Under the pieces are notes generated by a model. The model saw nothing but the letters and a program-made list of their open reading frames with translations. It did not search any database and was not told the origin of the DNA. Below are positions 1 through 7,674 of a DNA stretch of 33,159 nucleotides, one piece after another (the stretch's first letter is position 1; the number at the start of each line of letters is the position of its first letter). The position numbers and the translations under genes were made by a program. This DNA comes from an uncultured Eubacterium sp. Its GTDB lineage: Bacteria; Bacillota; Clostridia; Lachnospirales; Lachnospiraceae. The stretch is from the NCBI GenBank assembly GCA_947642745.1, contig CANRTU010000050.1, forward strand, positions 1 to 33,159. Reading direction: 5' to 3'.

Positions 1-26
1 CCCTTTTTCACGAAAATCTTTTTCAT
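1..26 (-). CDS. possible start of a further gene of the TRAP operon (partial)
   Basis: On the minus strand an AAGAGGAAA ribosome site (27-35) is followed directly by ATG at 26-24 and eight readable codons (MKKIFVKK) before the window ends. It lies 40 bases downstream of dctM on the same strand, so it could be the next gene of the dehydrogenase-TRAP operon. Too little is present to name a product, and the start could be fortuitous. Confidence 0.35.
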
Positions 27-65
27 TTTCCTCTTGACATATTACCAAATTGCTGTTTCCCAGTA

Positions 66-1358
66 TTAATAAAACAGATCTACCAGCGCCGTGGTGCAGA
101 ACGGCACATATGTCAGCAGCAGCAGTACCGCCGCCAGAAGTATGTAAAACGGCACCGATTCTTTAATAAAATCTTTCGTCTTACATCTGGTAATGCCGCA
201 GGTAACAAACATCAGCGTACCCATTGGCGGTGAGAATGCGCCCAGTGCGTTATTAAAAATATATACCATGGCAAACTGGATTTCATCAATTCCATAACTG
301 GCAGCTACCGGCGCCAGCAGCGGCACCAGAATAATCATCGAAGCATTTCCTTCTATAAACATACCTACGATAATCAGAAATACATTCACAACCATTAAAA
401 AGACATATTTATTCTGTATCGTGGCCATCATCCATTCTGTCAGCTGCCGCGGAATCTGTTCCTTTGTAAGAATCCAGGAAAACAATGCCGCCGCAGCCAC
501 AATCAGCATAATAGAAGCTGTGGAAGTCACCGTCTCTTTTAATGTGGCCAGCATATCTTTCCATTTCAGCTCCCGGTACACAACGCCCAGAATCAGTGCG
601 TAAATAATCGCCACTGCTCCTGCTTCTGTTGCTGTAAACGCTCCCATGCGGATGCCGCCGATAATAATGACCGGCAGACACAGCGGAAGAATCGCCGGTT
701 TTGTGGCACTGCCGATTTCTTCCATGGTAAGCTTCTCCGTCCGCATCGGCTGGTAGCCACGTTTTCTGGAAATAACTGACACAATTATCATTTCGGCAAT
801 ACACAGTATGGCGCCTACCCCGATCCCGGATATAAATAATTTACCAATAGAAACATTTGCGATACATCCATACAGAATCATGGCGATTCCCGGAGGAATC
901 AGAGGCGTAATCATGGATGATACCGCCGTAACCACGGTGGAAAAAGAGTTGGAAAATCCGGCTTTTTCCATTTCAGGAACCATCATTTTTGCTTCCATGG
1001 CCGCATCTGCCAGGTTTGATCCGGACAGCCCGCCCATCAGTGTGGATAACAGGACATTGACCTGTGCCAGGCCGCCGGTCATGCGCCCGGTCAGCATGGC
1101 GCAGAATTTCATAATCCTTGAAGTGACGCCTGTATAATTCATGACAATTCCGGCGCATACAAAAAACGGCACCGCCAGCAGGGAAATACTTTCCACTCCG
1201 GTAATGGACTGTTGTGCGAATACAATGGGATTTGCATACGGATTCAGTACAAAATATATGGCTGAAGCGCCCAGCACCGCCAGATAAACCGGGACTTTCA
1301 TAAATAAAAACACGAGCATTAATACAGCGCAAATACCAACGATTACTGAACTGGACAT
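66..1358 (-). CDS. dctM: TRAP transporter large permease DctM
   Basis: This is the large membrane subunit of a tripartite ATP-independent periplasmic (TRAP) transporter, which drives uptake of a carboxylate or sugar acid with a sodium gradient. The 430-residue protein is hydrophobic throughout, has the family's usual length of about 425-430 residues, and contains typical DctM stretches such as the FIEGNASMIILVPLLAP region in its C-terminal third. Its start codon overlaps the dctQ stop by one base (TAATG), which indicates translational coupling. It is the third TRAP gene of the leftward operon dehydrogenase-dctP-dctQ-dctM. The substrate cannot be read from this subunit; operon context suggests an aldonate or uronate. 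Confidence 0.95.
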   Translation of the reverse strand: MSSSVIVGICAVLMLVFLFMKVPVYLAVLGASAIYFVLNPYANPIVFAQQSITGVESISLLAVPFFVCAGIVMNYTGVTSRIMKFCAMLTGRMTGGLAQVNVLLSTLMGGLSGSNLADAAMEAKMMVPEMEKAGFSNSFSTVVTAVSSMITPLIPPGIAMILYGCIANVSIGKLFISGIGVGAILCIAEMIIVSVISRKRGYQPMRTEKLTMEEIGSATKPAILPLCLPVIIIGGIRMGAFTATEAGAVAIIYALILGVVYRELKWKDMLATLKETVTSTASIMLIVAAAALFSWILTKEQIPRQLTEWMMATIQNKYVFLMVVNVFLIIVGMFIEGNASMIILVPLLAPVAASYGIDEIQFAMVYIFNNALGAFSPPMGTLMFVTCGITRCKTKDFIKESVPFYILLAAVLLLLTYVPFCTTALVDLFY

Positions 1359-1849
1359 TATTCTCCCCCTTCCTCATCTTCACTAAAGTACCTGACAGCA
1401 AAATAGCTGATTATCATCAGTATGTACGATACAGGCGCGATTCCGTACTGGACCTGCATCGGTATCCCCAGCATACTGGAAGTACGGCCATTTGCCATAA
1501 ATACATTGATAAACCGGATGCTGCAGTAAAATAAAAACGCAATGACCAATAACACAATCACATCCACGATATGCGCAACCGCCTTTTGTACCTTTTCCGG
1601 AAACATTTCCACCACCATTTCAATGGCCACGTGGTTTCTGGTGCGGAATGCCGCCCCGCCTGCCGCAAATACGATCCATACCATACAAAACAGCTGGACT
1701 TCTTCCATCCAGGTAAATGGCTGCCCCACAATATAACGCATAATAACCCCGAGAAATGTCAGCACAATCAGTACAATCAGTGTAACAGACGCCACTATAA
1801 TATCCAGGTTCATAAGAATCTGCTTCATCAAAGAATTCTTTTTATACAT
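1358..1849 (-). CDS. dctQ: TRAP transporter small permease DctQ
   Basis: This is the small four-helix membrane subunit that partners DctM in a TRAP transporter. The 163-residue length, four hydrophobic segments and the region around residues 45-60 (GQPFTWMEEV) are typical of the DctQ family. The gene sits 48 bases downstream of dctP and overlaps dctM by one base. The three subunits are complete and in the usual order, so the transporter is probably functional. Confidence 0.93.
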   Translation of the reverse strand: MYKKNSLMKQILMNLDIIVASVTLIVLIVLTFLGVIMRYIVGQPFTWMEEVQLFCMVWIVFAAGGAAFRTRNHVAIEMVVEMFPEKVQKAVAHIVDVIVLLVIAFLFYCSIRFINVFMANGRTSSMLGIPMQVQYGIAPVSYILMIISYFAVRYFSEDEEGGE

Positions 1850-1897
1850 TTCATACCTTTTCCTTTCTTCCGGTATCTGTCCGGATGTATTCTGCGG

Positions 1898-2923
1898 CTA
1901 TTTTCCTATTTCCGCTTTTACCTTCTCATATAAACCATCTGACCACCCGAAGACATCCGCATTATCAAAAAACGCTTCCGCTTTTTTCCGGAATCCGTCC
2001 ATTACTTCCGGGGATGGTTCTGTGACCTGTACGCCTTCATCTTTCATCATCTGGAGATATTCATCGTTTGACTCTTCCACCAGCTGATTGTTATACACCC
2101 CGGCTTCCTGCGCTGTGGATACCAGAAGCTCCTGCTGCCGCGGCGTCAGGCTCTGGAACACTTCATTACTCATTACCCAGGTGGTAAAGTTTAAGACATG
2201 GGCATCCAGAATCAGATTTTTAGCTACTTCGTGCAGCTTTCTGCCATATAATGTGGCAAGGGGATTTTCCGCTCCGTCGATGCTGCCTGTCTGCAGCGCC
2301 TGATATACATCCCCCAGATCCATACCTGTAGAAGTAGCTCCCAGCACGTCAAAACCAATGGACTGGAGCTGGTTGCCGGGCACCCTGATTTTCATGCCTG
2401 AGAGATCCTCCACCTTTTCTACCTTTTTCTTTGTCAGCGTATGGCGTTCCCCGTATTTCCAGTTTGACGTAACAATTTTTAACCCCCTGGTCTCCAGTTC
2501 CTGACACTGTCCGGCATACCAGTCTCCTTCAATCAGATCCCAGCACTGTTCCCAGTCGTCAAATAAAAATGGCGCAAATACAATTCCAAAATCCTTTACC
2601 CCATAATCCGCATAAAACGCACCATCCGCAAGGGTAATATAATTTTCTCCAAAGGTCATTCCGTCAATCAGTTCATTTTTACTTCCCAGCTGGCTGTCCG
2701 GATACAGCTCCAGACGCAGGGAGCCGTCCCCTTTTTCTTCCACCAGCTGTTTCCATTTTTCCAGCGCCTGCCCGATAGGTTCTGAAACAGAATTTTCAAA
2801 CCCGATCTGCAATGTCAGCCCGCCGGCATTTACTGCCATGGCTTTTCTTAAACCTGTCAGAAGCACTGCCACCACGGCCGCAGCCAGGAATGTGCCTCCG
2901 ATTGATAATACCTTCTTATTCAT
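1898..2923 (-). CDS. dctP: TRAP transporter solute-binding protein DctP
   Basis: This is the extracytoplasmic solute receptor of the TRAP system. The 341-residue protein begins with a basic N-terminus and a hydrophobic signal segment at about residues 7-27. No lipobox cysteine is visible, so it is either secreted or held by an uncleaved signal anchor. The body has DctP-family features: the SGMKIRVPGNQL stretch, whose Arg in this family contacts the substrate carboxylate, and the ALQTGSIDGAENP motif. It is preceded by a 120-base gap after the dehydrogenase gene and followed by dctQ. The likely ligand is a sugar-derived carboxylate, inferred from the neighbouring dehydrogenase and GntR/FCD regulator. 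Confidence 0.95.
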   Translation of the reverse strand: MNKKVLSIGGTFLAAAVVAVLLTGLRKAMAVNAGGLTLQIGFENSVSEPIGQALEKWKQLVEEKGDGSLRLELYPDSQLGSKNELIDGMTFGENYITLADGAFYADYGVKDFGIVFAPFLFDDWEQCWDLIEGDWYAGQCQELETRGLKIVTSNWKYGERHTLTKKKVEKVEDLSGMKIRVPGNQLQSIGFDVLGATSTGMDLGDVYQALQTGSIDGAENPLATLYGRKLHEVAKNLILDAHVLNFTTWVMSNEVFQSLTPRQQELLVSTAQEAGVYNNQLVEESNDEYLQMMKDEGVQVTEPSPEVMDGFRKKAEAFFDNADVFGWSDGLYEKVKAEIGK

Positions 2924-3033
2924 TATCAGTTTCCCCCTTACTGTGAAAGTCCGCCGTTCCTGCAGGCTGTATCCGGATACCGGACAGATCCCGCAGGCTC
3001 CGGCGGTTATTTTCCAGACTGTATATGCAAAGC

Positions 3034-3058
3034 GCAGATCCGGTTATTGCGGATCTGC
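3034..3058 (-). other. intra-operon hairpin over the dehydrogenase stop codon
   Basis: A 9-bp perfect inverted repeat (GCAGATCCG / CGGATCTGC, 7-base loop) has the dehydrogenase stop codon in its loop. No U-tract follows on the minus strand, so it is not a standard terminator. It may be an mRNA processing or stability element that sets dctP expression relative to the dehydrogenase. Confidence 0.4.
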
Positions 3059-4111
3059 AAAATGAATTACTACTTTCAGCTTATTTGCGCCATATTTGCT
3101 GAATTCTTCAAAAGCCTCCGCCGCCTCTGCCAGTTCATATTCAGATTTTTTCTCTTTATCCTGCGATCCCTGGTTCATGACAATCTTCTCCAGATCCACC
3201 TCCCCGGTCTTTACCAGATCAATCAGATCCAGGAAATCCTGTTTTAACGCATTTCTGGAACCCAGAATATGCAGCTCTTTTTTCTGAATCATTGTAAAAT
3301 TAAAATCCAGGTTCTGTTTGCCTACTCCTATGAGAACAACCCGTCCGCCAAACGCCGCTGCGTCGATACAGTTCTGGAATGTGGATGGCAGTCCCACCGC
3401 TTCAATGCAGACGTCAAACCCATGCTGGTTTCCGGTAATCTGCTGTATCTTTTCCTGAAGTATATCCGGATTTTCATTTTTAAACATACCGGCAAGTCCA
3501 AACGTCTCATACGCATAACGCAGTTTTTCTTCTGCGATATCCGCAATATACACTTCCCCTCCTTTTGCTTTTGCGGCAACAGCTGCCAGTACGCCAATGG
3601 TTCCCGCTCCAATGACAAGTACTTTATCGCCTTTTTTAATATCCGCCCGCATGACTCCGTGATAACTGATACAGAACGGCTCTATCAGCGCCAGCTGCTT
3701 AGGGTTTAATCCTTTCCCGTCATAAATGCGTTCCACCGGCATTGTAATATACTCTGAAAAAGCCCCGTCCCTCTGCGCCCCCATGGTCTCGTTGGATTCA
3801 CAGCAGTTTACCAGCCCTCTCTGACAGGAATAACACTGTGTGCAGTTAAAGTACGGATTGCAGGTGACAATCATGCCCTTTTCCAGCCCTCTGTCATTTT
3901 CCCCGATTTCTACAATCTGGGCAGAAAATTCATGTCCCGGAACTCTTGGATAGCCTGCGTAGGCAAATGTTCCCCGGTAAGTGCCAAGATCGCTGCCGCA
4001 GATTCCTCCATACAATATTCTTAATAGCGCTTCCCCTTCTTTTGCTGCCGGCATTTCCGTTTCTGTTACCTCTGCCTCTCCCGGTTTACGGATCAATACT
4101 GTTTTCATCAT
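3044..4111 (-). CDS. Zn-dependent alcohol/sugar-acid dehydrogenase (LgoD / L-gulonate 5-dehydrogenase-like)
   Basis: This is a medium-chain NAD(P)-dependent dehydrogenase with zinc, probably oxidising a hydroxyl of a sugar or sugar acid. Numbered from the start used here (355 aa): catalytic zinc ligands Cys38 and His60-Glu61, structural zinc cysteines Cys90, Cys93, Cys96 and Cys104, catalytic-site Glu144, and a Rossmann GAGTIG at 168-173. The spacing YPRVPGHE, NCC and ALIEPF resembles E. coli LgoD from memory, but the exact substrate is inference. The frame is open to an ATG at 4144, but AAGGAGG lies just upstream of ATG 4111 and 4108, and the operator/-10 region overlaps 4130-4145, so the later start is preferred. 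It is the first gene of the TRAP operon. Confidence 0.88.
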   Translation of the reverse strand: MMKTVLIRKPGEAEVTETEMPAAKEGEALLRILYGGICGSDLGTYRGTFAYAGYPRVPGHEFSAQIVEIGENDRGLEKGMIVTCNPYFNCTQCYSCQRGLVNCCESNETMGAQRDGAFSEYITMPVERIYDGKGLNPKQLALIEPFCISYHGVMRADIKKGDKVLVIGAGTIGVLAAVAAKAKGGEVYIADIAEEKLRYAYETFGLAGMFKNENPDILQEKIQQITGNQHGFDVCIEAVGLPSTFQNCIDAAAFGGRVVLIGVGKQNLDFNFTMIQKKELHILGSRNALKQDFLDLIDLVKTGEVDLEKIVMNQGSQDKEKKSEYELAEAAEAFEEFSKYGANKLKVVIHFADPQ

Positions 4112-4129
4112 TTTTCCTCCTTTTCCTCT

Positions 4130-4168
4130 TGTTGTATACAACATATATCTTTTTTACAGTTTCGTCAA
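4130..4168 (-). promoter_or_regulatory. promoter of the dehydrogenase-TRAP operon with overlapping GntR-type operator
   Basis: On the minus strand TTGACG (4163-4168) is separated by 17 bp from TATGTT (4140-4145). A perfect 14-bp palindrome, TGTTGTATACAACA (4130-4143), overlaps the -10 box. A regulator bound there would block RNA polymerase, which fits repression by the divergent GntR/FCD protein and release by an effector. Confidence 0.75.
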
Positions 4169-4267
4169 TATATTTCTTAGAATCAGCTATAAATTCCACA
4201 TTATATCCAATTTTATACTATGGATTTTGTAACATATACACAAATTTTTATCCTGTTTACTTTTAGT

Positions 4268-4275
4268 TGTATACA
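4268..4275. promoter_or_regulatory. second GntR-type operator candidate (TGTATACA)
   Basis: This is a perfect 8-bp palindrome, TGTATACA, identical to the core of the operon operator and 135 bp from it. It lies midway in the AT-rich divergent region. It may support looping or cooperative binding by the GntR/FCD dimer. Confidence 0.6.
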
Positions 4276-4341
4276 TCTGTTATTCTTTAAAAATCCATAA
4301 CTTAGCATTTTTACTCAGATTATTACAAGTTTTATCATTTA

Positions 4342-4351
4342 ATGTATACAT
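4342..4351. promoter_or_regulatory. third GntR-type operator candidate (ATGTATACAT)
   Basis: A perfect 10-bp palindrome contains the same TGTATACA core. It lies 75 bp from the second site and about 30 bp upstream of the -10 box of the GntR gene. Its position suggests autoregulation. Confidence 0.62.
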
Positions 4352-4378
4352 CACTATTTATTCAACCTGTATTTTTTA

Positions 4379-4387
4379 TGTTATACT
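4379..4387 (+). promoter_or_regulatory. extended -10 promoter of the GntR gene
   Basis: TG-T-TATACT is an extended -10 element 46 bp upstream of the first possible ATG of the regulator gene. A matching -35 box is weak (TATTCA at 4359-4364, 17-bp spacer), as is common with extended -10 promoters. Confidence 0.5.
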
Positions 4388-4441
4388 GGATATTATGCTA
4401 TATTTTAACTATGACATTCGAAGAAAGGCGGAATGCTGCCC

Positions 4442-5098
4442 ATGGCCAGAGAAACCTTAAAGCACCAGGCTTATAAGATTATTAAAGAGAATATCATTAA
4501 TTGTGAATACGCACCGGAAACGGTCATCAGTGAAGAATACATCCAGAATGAGATTTCCGTAAGCCGCACCCCCATCCGGGATGCTTTAAGCCGTCTGGAA
4601 CAGGAAGGGCTGGTAAAAATTCTGCCCAAGAAAGGAATTTATATCCCAAGTATTACGATTGATGAGATTAATATGCTCTATGAAGCACGCTATCTGATCG
4701 AGCCCCATGCAGTAGCGCACTATGGAAATAAAATAGCAAACGATTCATACCTGCAGTATTACAGACAGTACGATGCCTGTTTAGCCCAGCCCTGCATTAC
4801 AAATTACTCGTTTGAGGAAATGGATGATAATTTTCACAGTATGTTTATCAACGCCTCTGAAAACTCATATTTTATGAATCTGTACGCTACTATTGAAAGC
4901 CAGATCCGAAGGACACGGGTATTAACCGGAAAAGAACAAAAAGGCCGTCTGAAAACCACGATTGAAGAACATATGGAAATAGTAAAAGCCGCCCTGAAAG
5001 GAAACTGGGCGGATGCTGCGGATGCCATGCAGATACATCTGGCAAAATCAAAAGATATTATGTTTGATTATATTTTAAAGCATACGGCCGGCAGATAG
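4442..5098 (+). CDS. GntR family transcriptional regulator, FCD subfamily
   Basis: This is a winged-helix DNA-binding regulator with a C-terminal FCD ligand-binding domain. The N-terminal 75 residues carry the GntR signature (isoleucine-rich helix, then SRTPIRDALSRLEQEGLV). The remaining 140 residues are helical, with FCD-type metal/ligand residues in the DDNFHSMFI and EEHMEIVKAA segments. FCD regulators usually sense sugar acids or other carboxylates, which fits the divergent dehydrogenase-TRAP operon. ATG 4433 lies only one base from the AAAGGCGG ribosome site; ATG 4442 (MARETLKHQ) has a normal spacing and is preferred. Three TGTATACA palindromes upstream are its probable binding sites. Confidence 0.9.
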   Translation: MARETLKHQAYKIIKENIINCEYAPETVISEEYIQNEISVSRTPIRDALSRLEQEGLVKILPKKGIYIPSITIDEINMLYEARYLIEPHAVAHYGNKIANDSYLQYYRQYDACLAQPCITNYSFEEMDDNFHSMFINASENSYFMNLYATIESQIRRTRVLTGKEQKGRLKTTIEEHMEIVKAALKGNWADAADAMQIHLAKSKDIMFDYILKHTAGR

Positions 5099-5109
5099 CC
5101 GCCGTATGC
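5080..5109. terminator. convergent hairpin between the GntR gene and the ABC operon
   Basis: GCATACGGC (5080-5088) pairs perfectly with GCCGTATGC (5101-5109), and the loop contains a further GGC/GCC pair. The structure covers the GntR stop codon and lies in the short gap before the convergent ABC permease gene. No strong U-tract follows on either side, so termination is plausible but not certain. Confidence 0.45.
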
Positions 5110-5115
5110 CATGAT

Positions 5116-5904
5116 TTATACCCCGATATCTTTCCTGCAGTATTTGAAATATCCGGCTACGGCACCAAGCGCCCCCAGCGCCATCCCAAAAAGAATCTTT
5201 GCGCCATCCAGGCCCGCTTCTGATACTATGGACGGCCCATCCGCATAGCCAAAAGGCGTAATGATATCAAGCGCCTGTGCTGATTCTGTAATATTCGCCA
5301 CCAGATGCAGAAAGTACATGATGACCGCCACGCCAAGGCCCATACCCATGCCTCCCCGCCGGATAAACGCCGAAATCCCGAAACAGATCCCCGCAATCTC
5401 CAGCTGGACGAGAAAATAGGCCAGATGCAGCAGCGTCAGTTCTTTCCAGGGAACCGTCTCACCAGTCAGCGCCACACTGGATGCCGCCAGTACAAAAATC
5501 GTGCTGTTTAACAGCACAATCTGAATCAGCACCGCTATAAATTTTCCCGTTACAATGCTGCTGCGGGTCACCGGATGGGACAGTAAAAATTCTGCCGTAT
5601 GATCCTTTTCTTCTTTCGCCAGAACCGTTACCGCACACAACGCCGCAAAAAATGCGCCTCCCAGCCCCAGTATATTCCCGCATTCCACAGCGTAAAACCC
5701 GGTCAGCGTACCAAAACTGATCTGATCCATACCAAAGGCCTGTGAAAAACCGCCCATGGAAGAGAACACTTCGTTAATGCTGTCCATTTCTTTTTTCATT
5801 TCCGGAAACAGAAATATACAGACCACAAGCAAAAAGCTGATTGCCACAGTCCACACTGACAGCGACAGTTTTCCCTGTCTTAATTCATGTCTGATGATCA
5901 TCAT
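5116..5904 (-). CDS. ABC-2 type transporter permease subunit
   Basis: This is the membrane subunit of an ABC exporter. The 262-residue protein has about six hydrophobic segments: one near the N-terminus at about 14-33, then further pairs through the middle and a last one near 235-250. The cytoplasmic KEEKDHTAEFLLSHPVTR stretch matches the coupling region of ABC-2 permeases of the multidrug or antibiotic type. It follows the ATPase gene by 51 bases on the same strand and belongs to a TetR-ATPase-permease operon. The substrate is unknown; drug, bacteriocin or lipid export are options. Confidence 0.87.
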   Translation of the reverse strand: MMIIRHELRQGKLSLSVWTVAISFLLVVCIFLFPEMKKEMDSINEVFSSMGGFSQAFGMDQISFGTLTGFYAVECGNILGLGGAFFAALCAVTVLAKEEKDHTAEFLLSHPVTRSSIVTGKFIAVLIQIVLLNSTIFVLAASSVALTGETVPWKELTLLHLAYFLVQLEIAGICFGISAFIRRGGMGMGLGVAVIMYFLHLVANITESAQALDIITPFGYADGPSIVSEAGLDGAKILFGMALGALGAVAGYFKYCRKDIGV

Positions 5905-5955
5905 TTTACCTCACCCCGTTTTTATATTTTTTAATACCGTTACCCTTTCTCTGTG

Positions 5956-6822
5956 TCACGAACCATAATAGTGCAGAAAGATCTCTTCCAGATCCGGCTC
6001 CGATATGGACAGATCCCGGATTTCCCCGGCTGCCAGCACCTGCAGCAGATGGCGGATATCCCCGCTGTATAAAAAACTGCTGCCGCTTTCTGTCTGCTGC
6101 AGATCCCTGATCCCGCCCAGCAACGTCACATCCGCCAGACCCTGTATCTGCACCCGCTTCGCACTGGTCCTGGACAGCTCTTCCACACTGTCGCAGGCAA
6201 TGATTCTGCCCTTACGGATAATTGCCGCCCGGGTACAGTGTTTCTGGATTTCCGCCAGGACATGGGATGATAGAAAAATAGTGGCGCCTTTCTCATGCCG
6301 CTCTTTTAAAATTTCAAAAAATTCCCTCTGCATCAGCGGATCAAGGCCGCTGGTAGGTTCGTCCAGAATACAAAGATCAGGATTTCCCTGCAGGGCGCAT
6401 ACAATGCCTGTTTTTTTACGGTTCCCAAAAGACAGCTGTTCTACTTTTTTTGAAGTATCCAGATCCAGCCTCTCGCAGAGCTTCTGCGCCTCTTTGCCGC
6501 AGTCCTTTTGTCTCAGATCCGCCGAAAGACGGATCACATCTTTTACTTTCATGCCGGAATAAAATACCGCCTCGGAGGGCAGATAACCGGTACGGGCAAG
6601 AATGGCTGTCTGGCTGGAAGCAATATCCTTTCCAAAGATTTTTGCGCTGCCCCTGTCCGCCCTGATCAGCCCTAACAGGATCCGGATCGTGGTACTCTTG
6701 CCTGCCCCGTTTGGCCCGATAAAGCCAAAAAACGCTCCTTCCTCCACCGACAGATCCAGATCCACAATCCCCCTTGCCCGTCCATAATTTTTAGTCAATC
6801 CCCTGATATCAATTGCGTTCAT
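5956..6822 (-). CDS. ABC transporter ATP-binding protein (multidrug/antibiotic export type)
   Basis: This is the nucleotide-binding subunit of the exporter. The 288 residues show Walker A GPNGAGKST at 36-44, the signature segment LSFGNRKK at about 130-137 (a variant of LSGGQ seen in this subfamily), Walker B LCILDE at 150-155 followed by PTSGLDPL, and a switch His in LSSHVL. The extended C-terminal domain after about residue 210 is typical of DrrA/CcmA-like ATPases. Its start overlaps the TetR gene stop by four bases (ATGA), so translation of the pair is coupled. Confidence 0.92.
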   Translation of the reverse strand: MNAIDIRGLTKNYGRARGIVDLDLSVEEGAFFGFIGPNGAGKSTTIRILLGLIRADRGSAKIFGKDIASSQTAILARTGYLPSEAVFYSGMKVKDVIRLSADLRQKDCGKEAQKLCERLDLDTSKKVEQLSFGNRKKTGIVCALQGNPDLCILDEPTSGLDPLMQREFFEILKERHEKGATIFLSSHVLAEIQKHCTRAAIIRKGRIIACDSVEELSRTSAKRVQIQGLADVTLLGGIRDLQQTESGSSFLYSGDIRHLLQVLAAGEIRDLSISEPDLEEIFLHYYGS

Positions 6823-7439
6823 TTTTCGTCCTCTTTTTTTCTCAGATATATCTGTTTCCAGAAACCGATCATTTCCACAAAATCCCGTTCCATTTTTTCC
6901 ACATCCACAGATTCCTGCATCATTTCCCAGAGATATCCTTCCGTGGCCAGAACCATTTGCCGGTACATCATGGAAAGATCCAGCCCTTCGATAAACTGCT
7001 CCGGGTCCAGCCTTGTCAGTATGCTGTGTACGCCATGGCTTTTATACTTCTGATAAGTTTCGTGAATATCCATATGTACCTGCGGGTCCCTCTCGTAAAA
7101 TGCCCTGACCGAAAAGGCTCCCATATATGGATATTTACGCAGAATATGTATTTTCGCCTGCATTCCCCGGTAAAGCATTTCAAATAAATCGTGCTGTTCA
7201 TAACAGCCGTATTCATTCATATAGCGGATCGTGGTATCCACACAGTTTTCCCAGAGATATAAATATAATTCCCGTTTATTCTGAAAATAATAAAACAGCA
7301 GCGACTTACTGATTCCTGCTTCCGCCGCAATCTCTCCCATGGGACTTTTTTTATACGGATTCTGGGAAAACACCCGGTAACCGGCATTTATAACGGCCTG
7401 CCGCCTTTGTGCAGGAAGCGCAAAAAATTTTTCGTTCAT
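6819..7439 (-). CDS. TetR/AcrR family transcriptional regulator
   Basis: This is a 206-residue TetR regulator. The N-terminal 60 residues hold the helix-turn-helix (INAGYRVFSQNPYKKSPMG, then AAEAGISKSLLFYYFQNK), and the rest is a helical ligand-binding domain. It is the first gene of the operon with the ABC ATPase (4-base overlap) and permease, so it probably represses its own exporter operon and is released by a transported compound. The GGAGGAAACAG ribosome site before ATG 7439 supports this start. Confidence 0.9.
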   Translation of the reverse strand: MNEKFFALPAQRRQAVINAGYRVFSQNPYKKSPMGEIAAEAGISKSLLFYYFQNKRELYLYLWENCVDTTIRYMNEYGCYEQHDLFEMLYRGMQAKIHILRKYPYMGAFSVRAFYERDPQVHMDIHETYQKYKSHGVHSILTRLDPEQFIEGLDLSMMYRQMVLATEGYLWEMMQESVDVEKMERDFVEMIGFWKQIYLRKKEDEK

Positions 7440-7480
7440 ACTGTTTCCTCCTCTGGCCAGGTATCCTGTGTCCGCCAGAA

Positions 7481-7551
7481 CCGGACTGCGACGGCCGGTC
7501 CGGCTGAAAGCGGTTTATATTTTATTATACCTTATTGACCGTTTTTGGGAA
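7481..7551 (-). promoter_or_regulatory. promoter and possible operator of the TetR-ABC operon
   Basis: On the minus strand TTCCCA (7546-7551) and a perfect TATAAT (7524-7529) are 16 bp apart. Just downstream of the expected start site an inverted repeat CCGGAC...GTCCGG (7481-7503, 11-bp spacer) could be the TetR operator or a leader hairpin. The promoter is fairly clear, the operator assignment is a guess. Confidence 0.5.
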
Positions 7552-7598
7552 GGCCTGTTTTTCCAGTTCCCCTGTCCGGGATCTGGCAGGCGCTGACA

Positions 7599-7627
7599 TT
7601 GCGGGATACCGGATTCCATGCTATAAT
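7599..7627 (+). promoter_or_regulatory. promoter of sbcDC
   Basis: TTGCGG (7599-7604) and a perfect TATAAT (7622-7627) are separated by 17 bp. An AAAGGAGA ribosome site (7661-7668) and ATG 7675 follow. No LexA or Cheo-type box was seen near it. Confidence 0.65.
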
Positions 7628-7674
7628 TCTGACATTGCTCTTGTAACAATCCGCATTTACAAAGGAGAACGCCT

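Noticed and set aside
3034..3058. Rho-independent terminator separating the dehydrogenase from the TRAP genes
   Set aside because: The stem is good but no U-tract follows on the minus strand, and the genes fit one operon.
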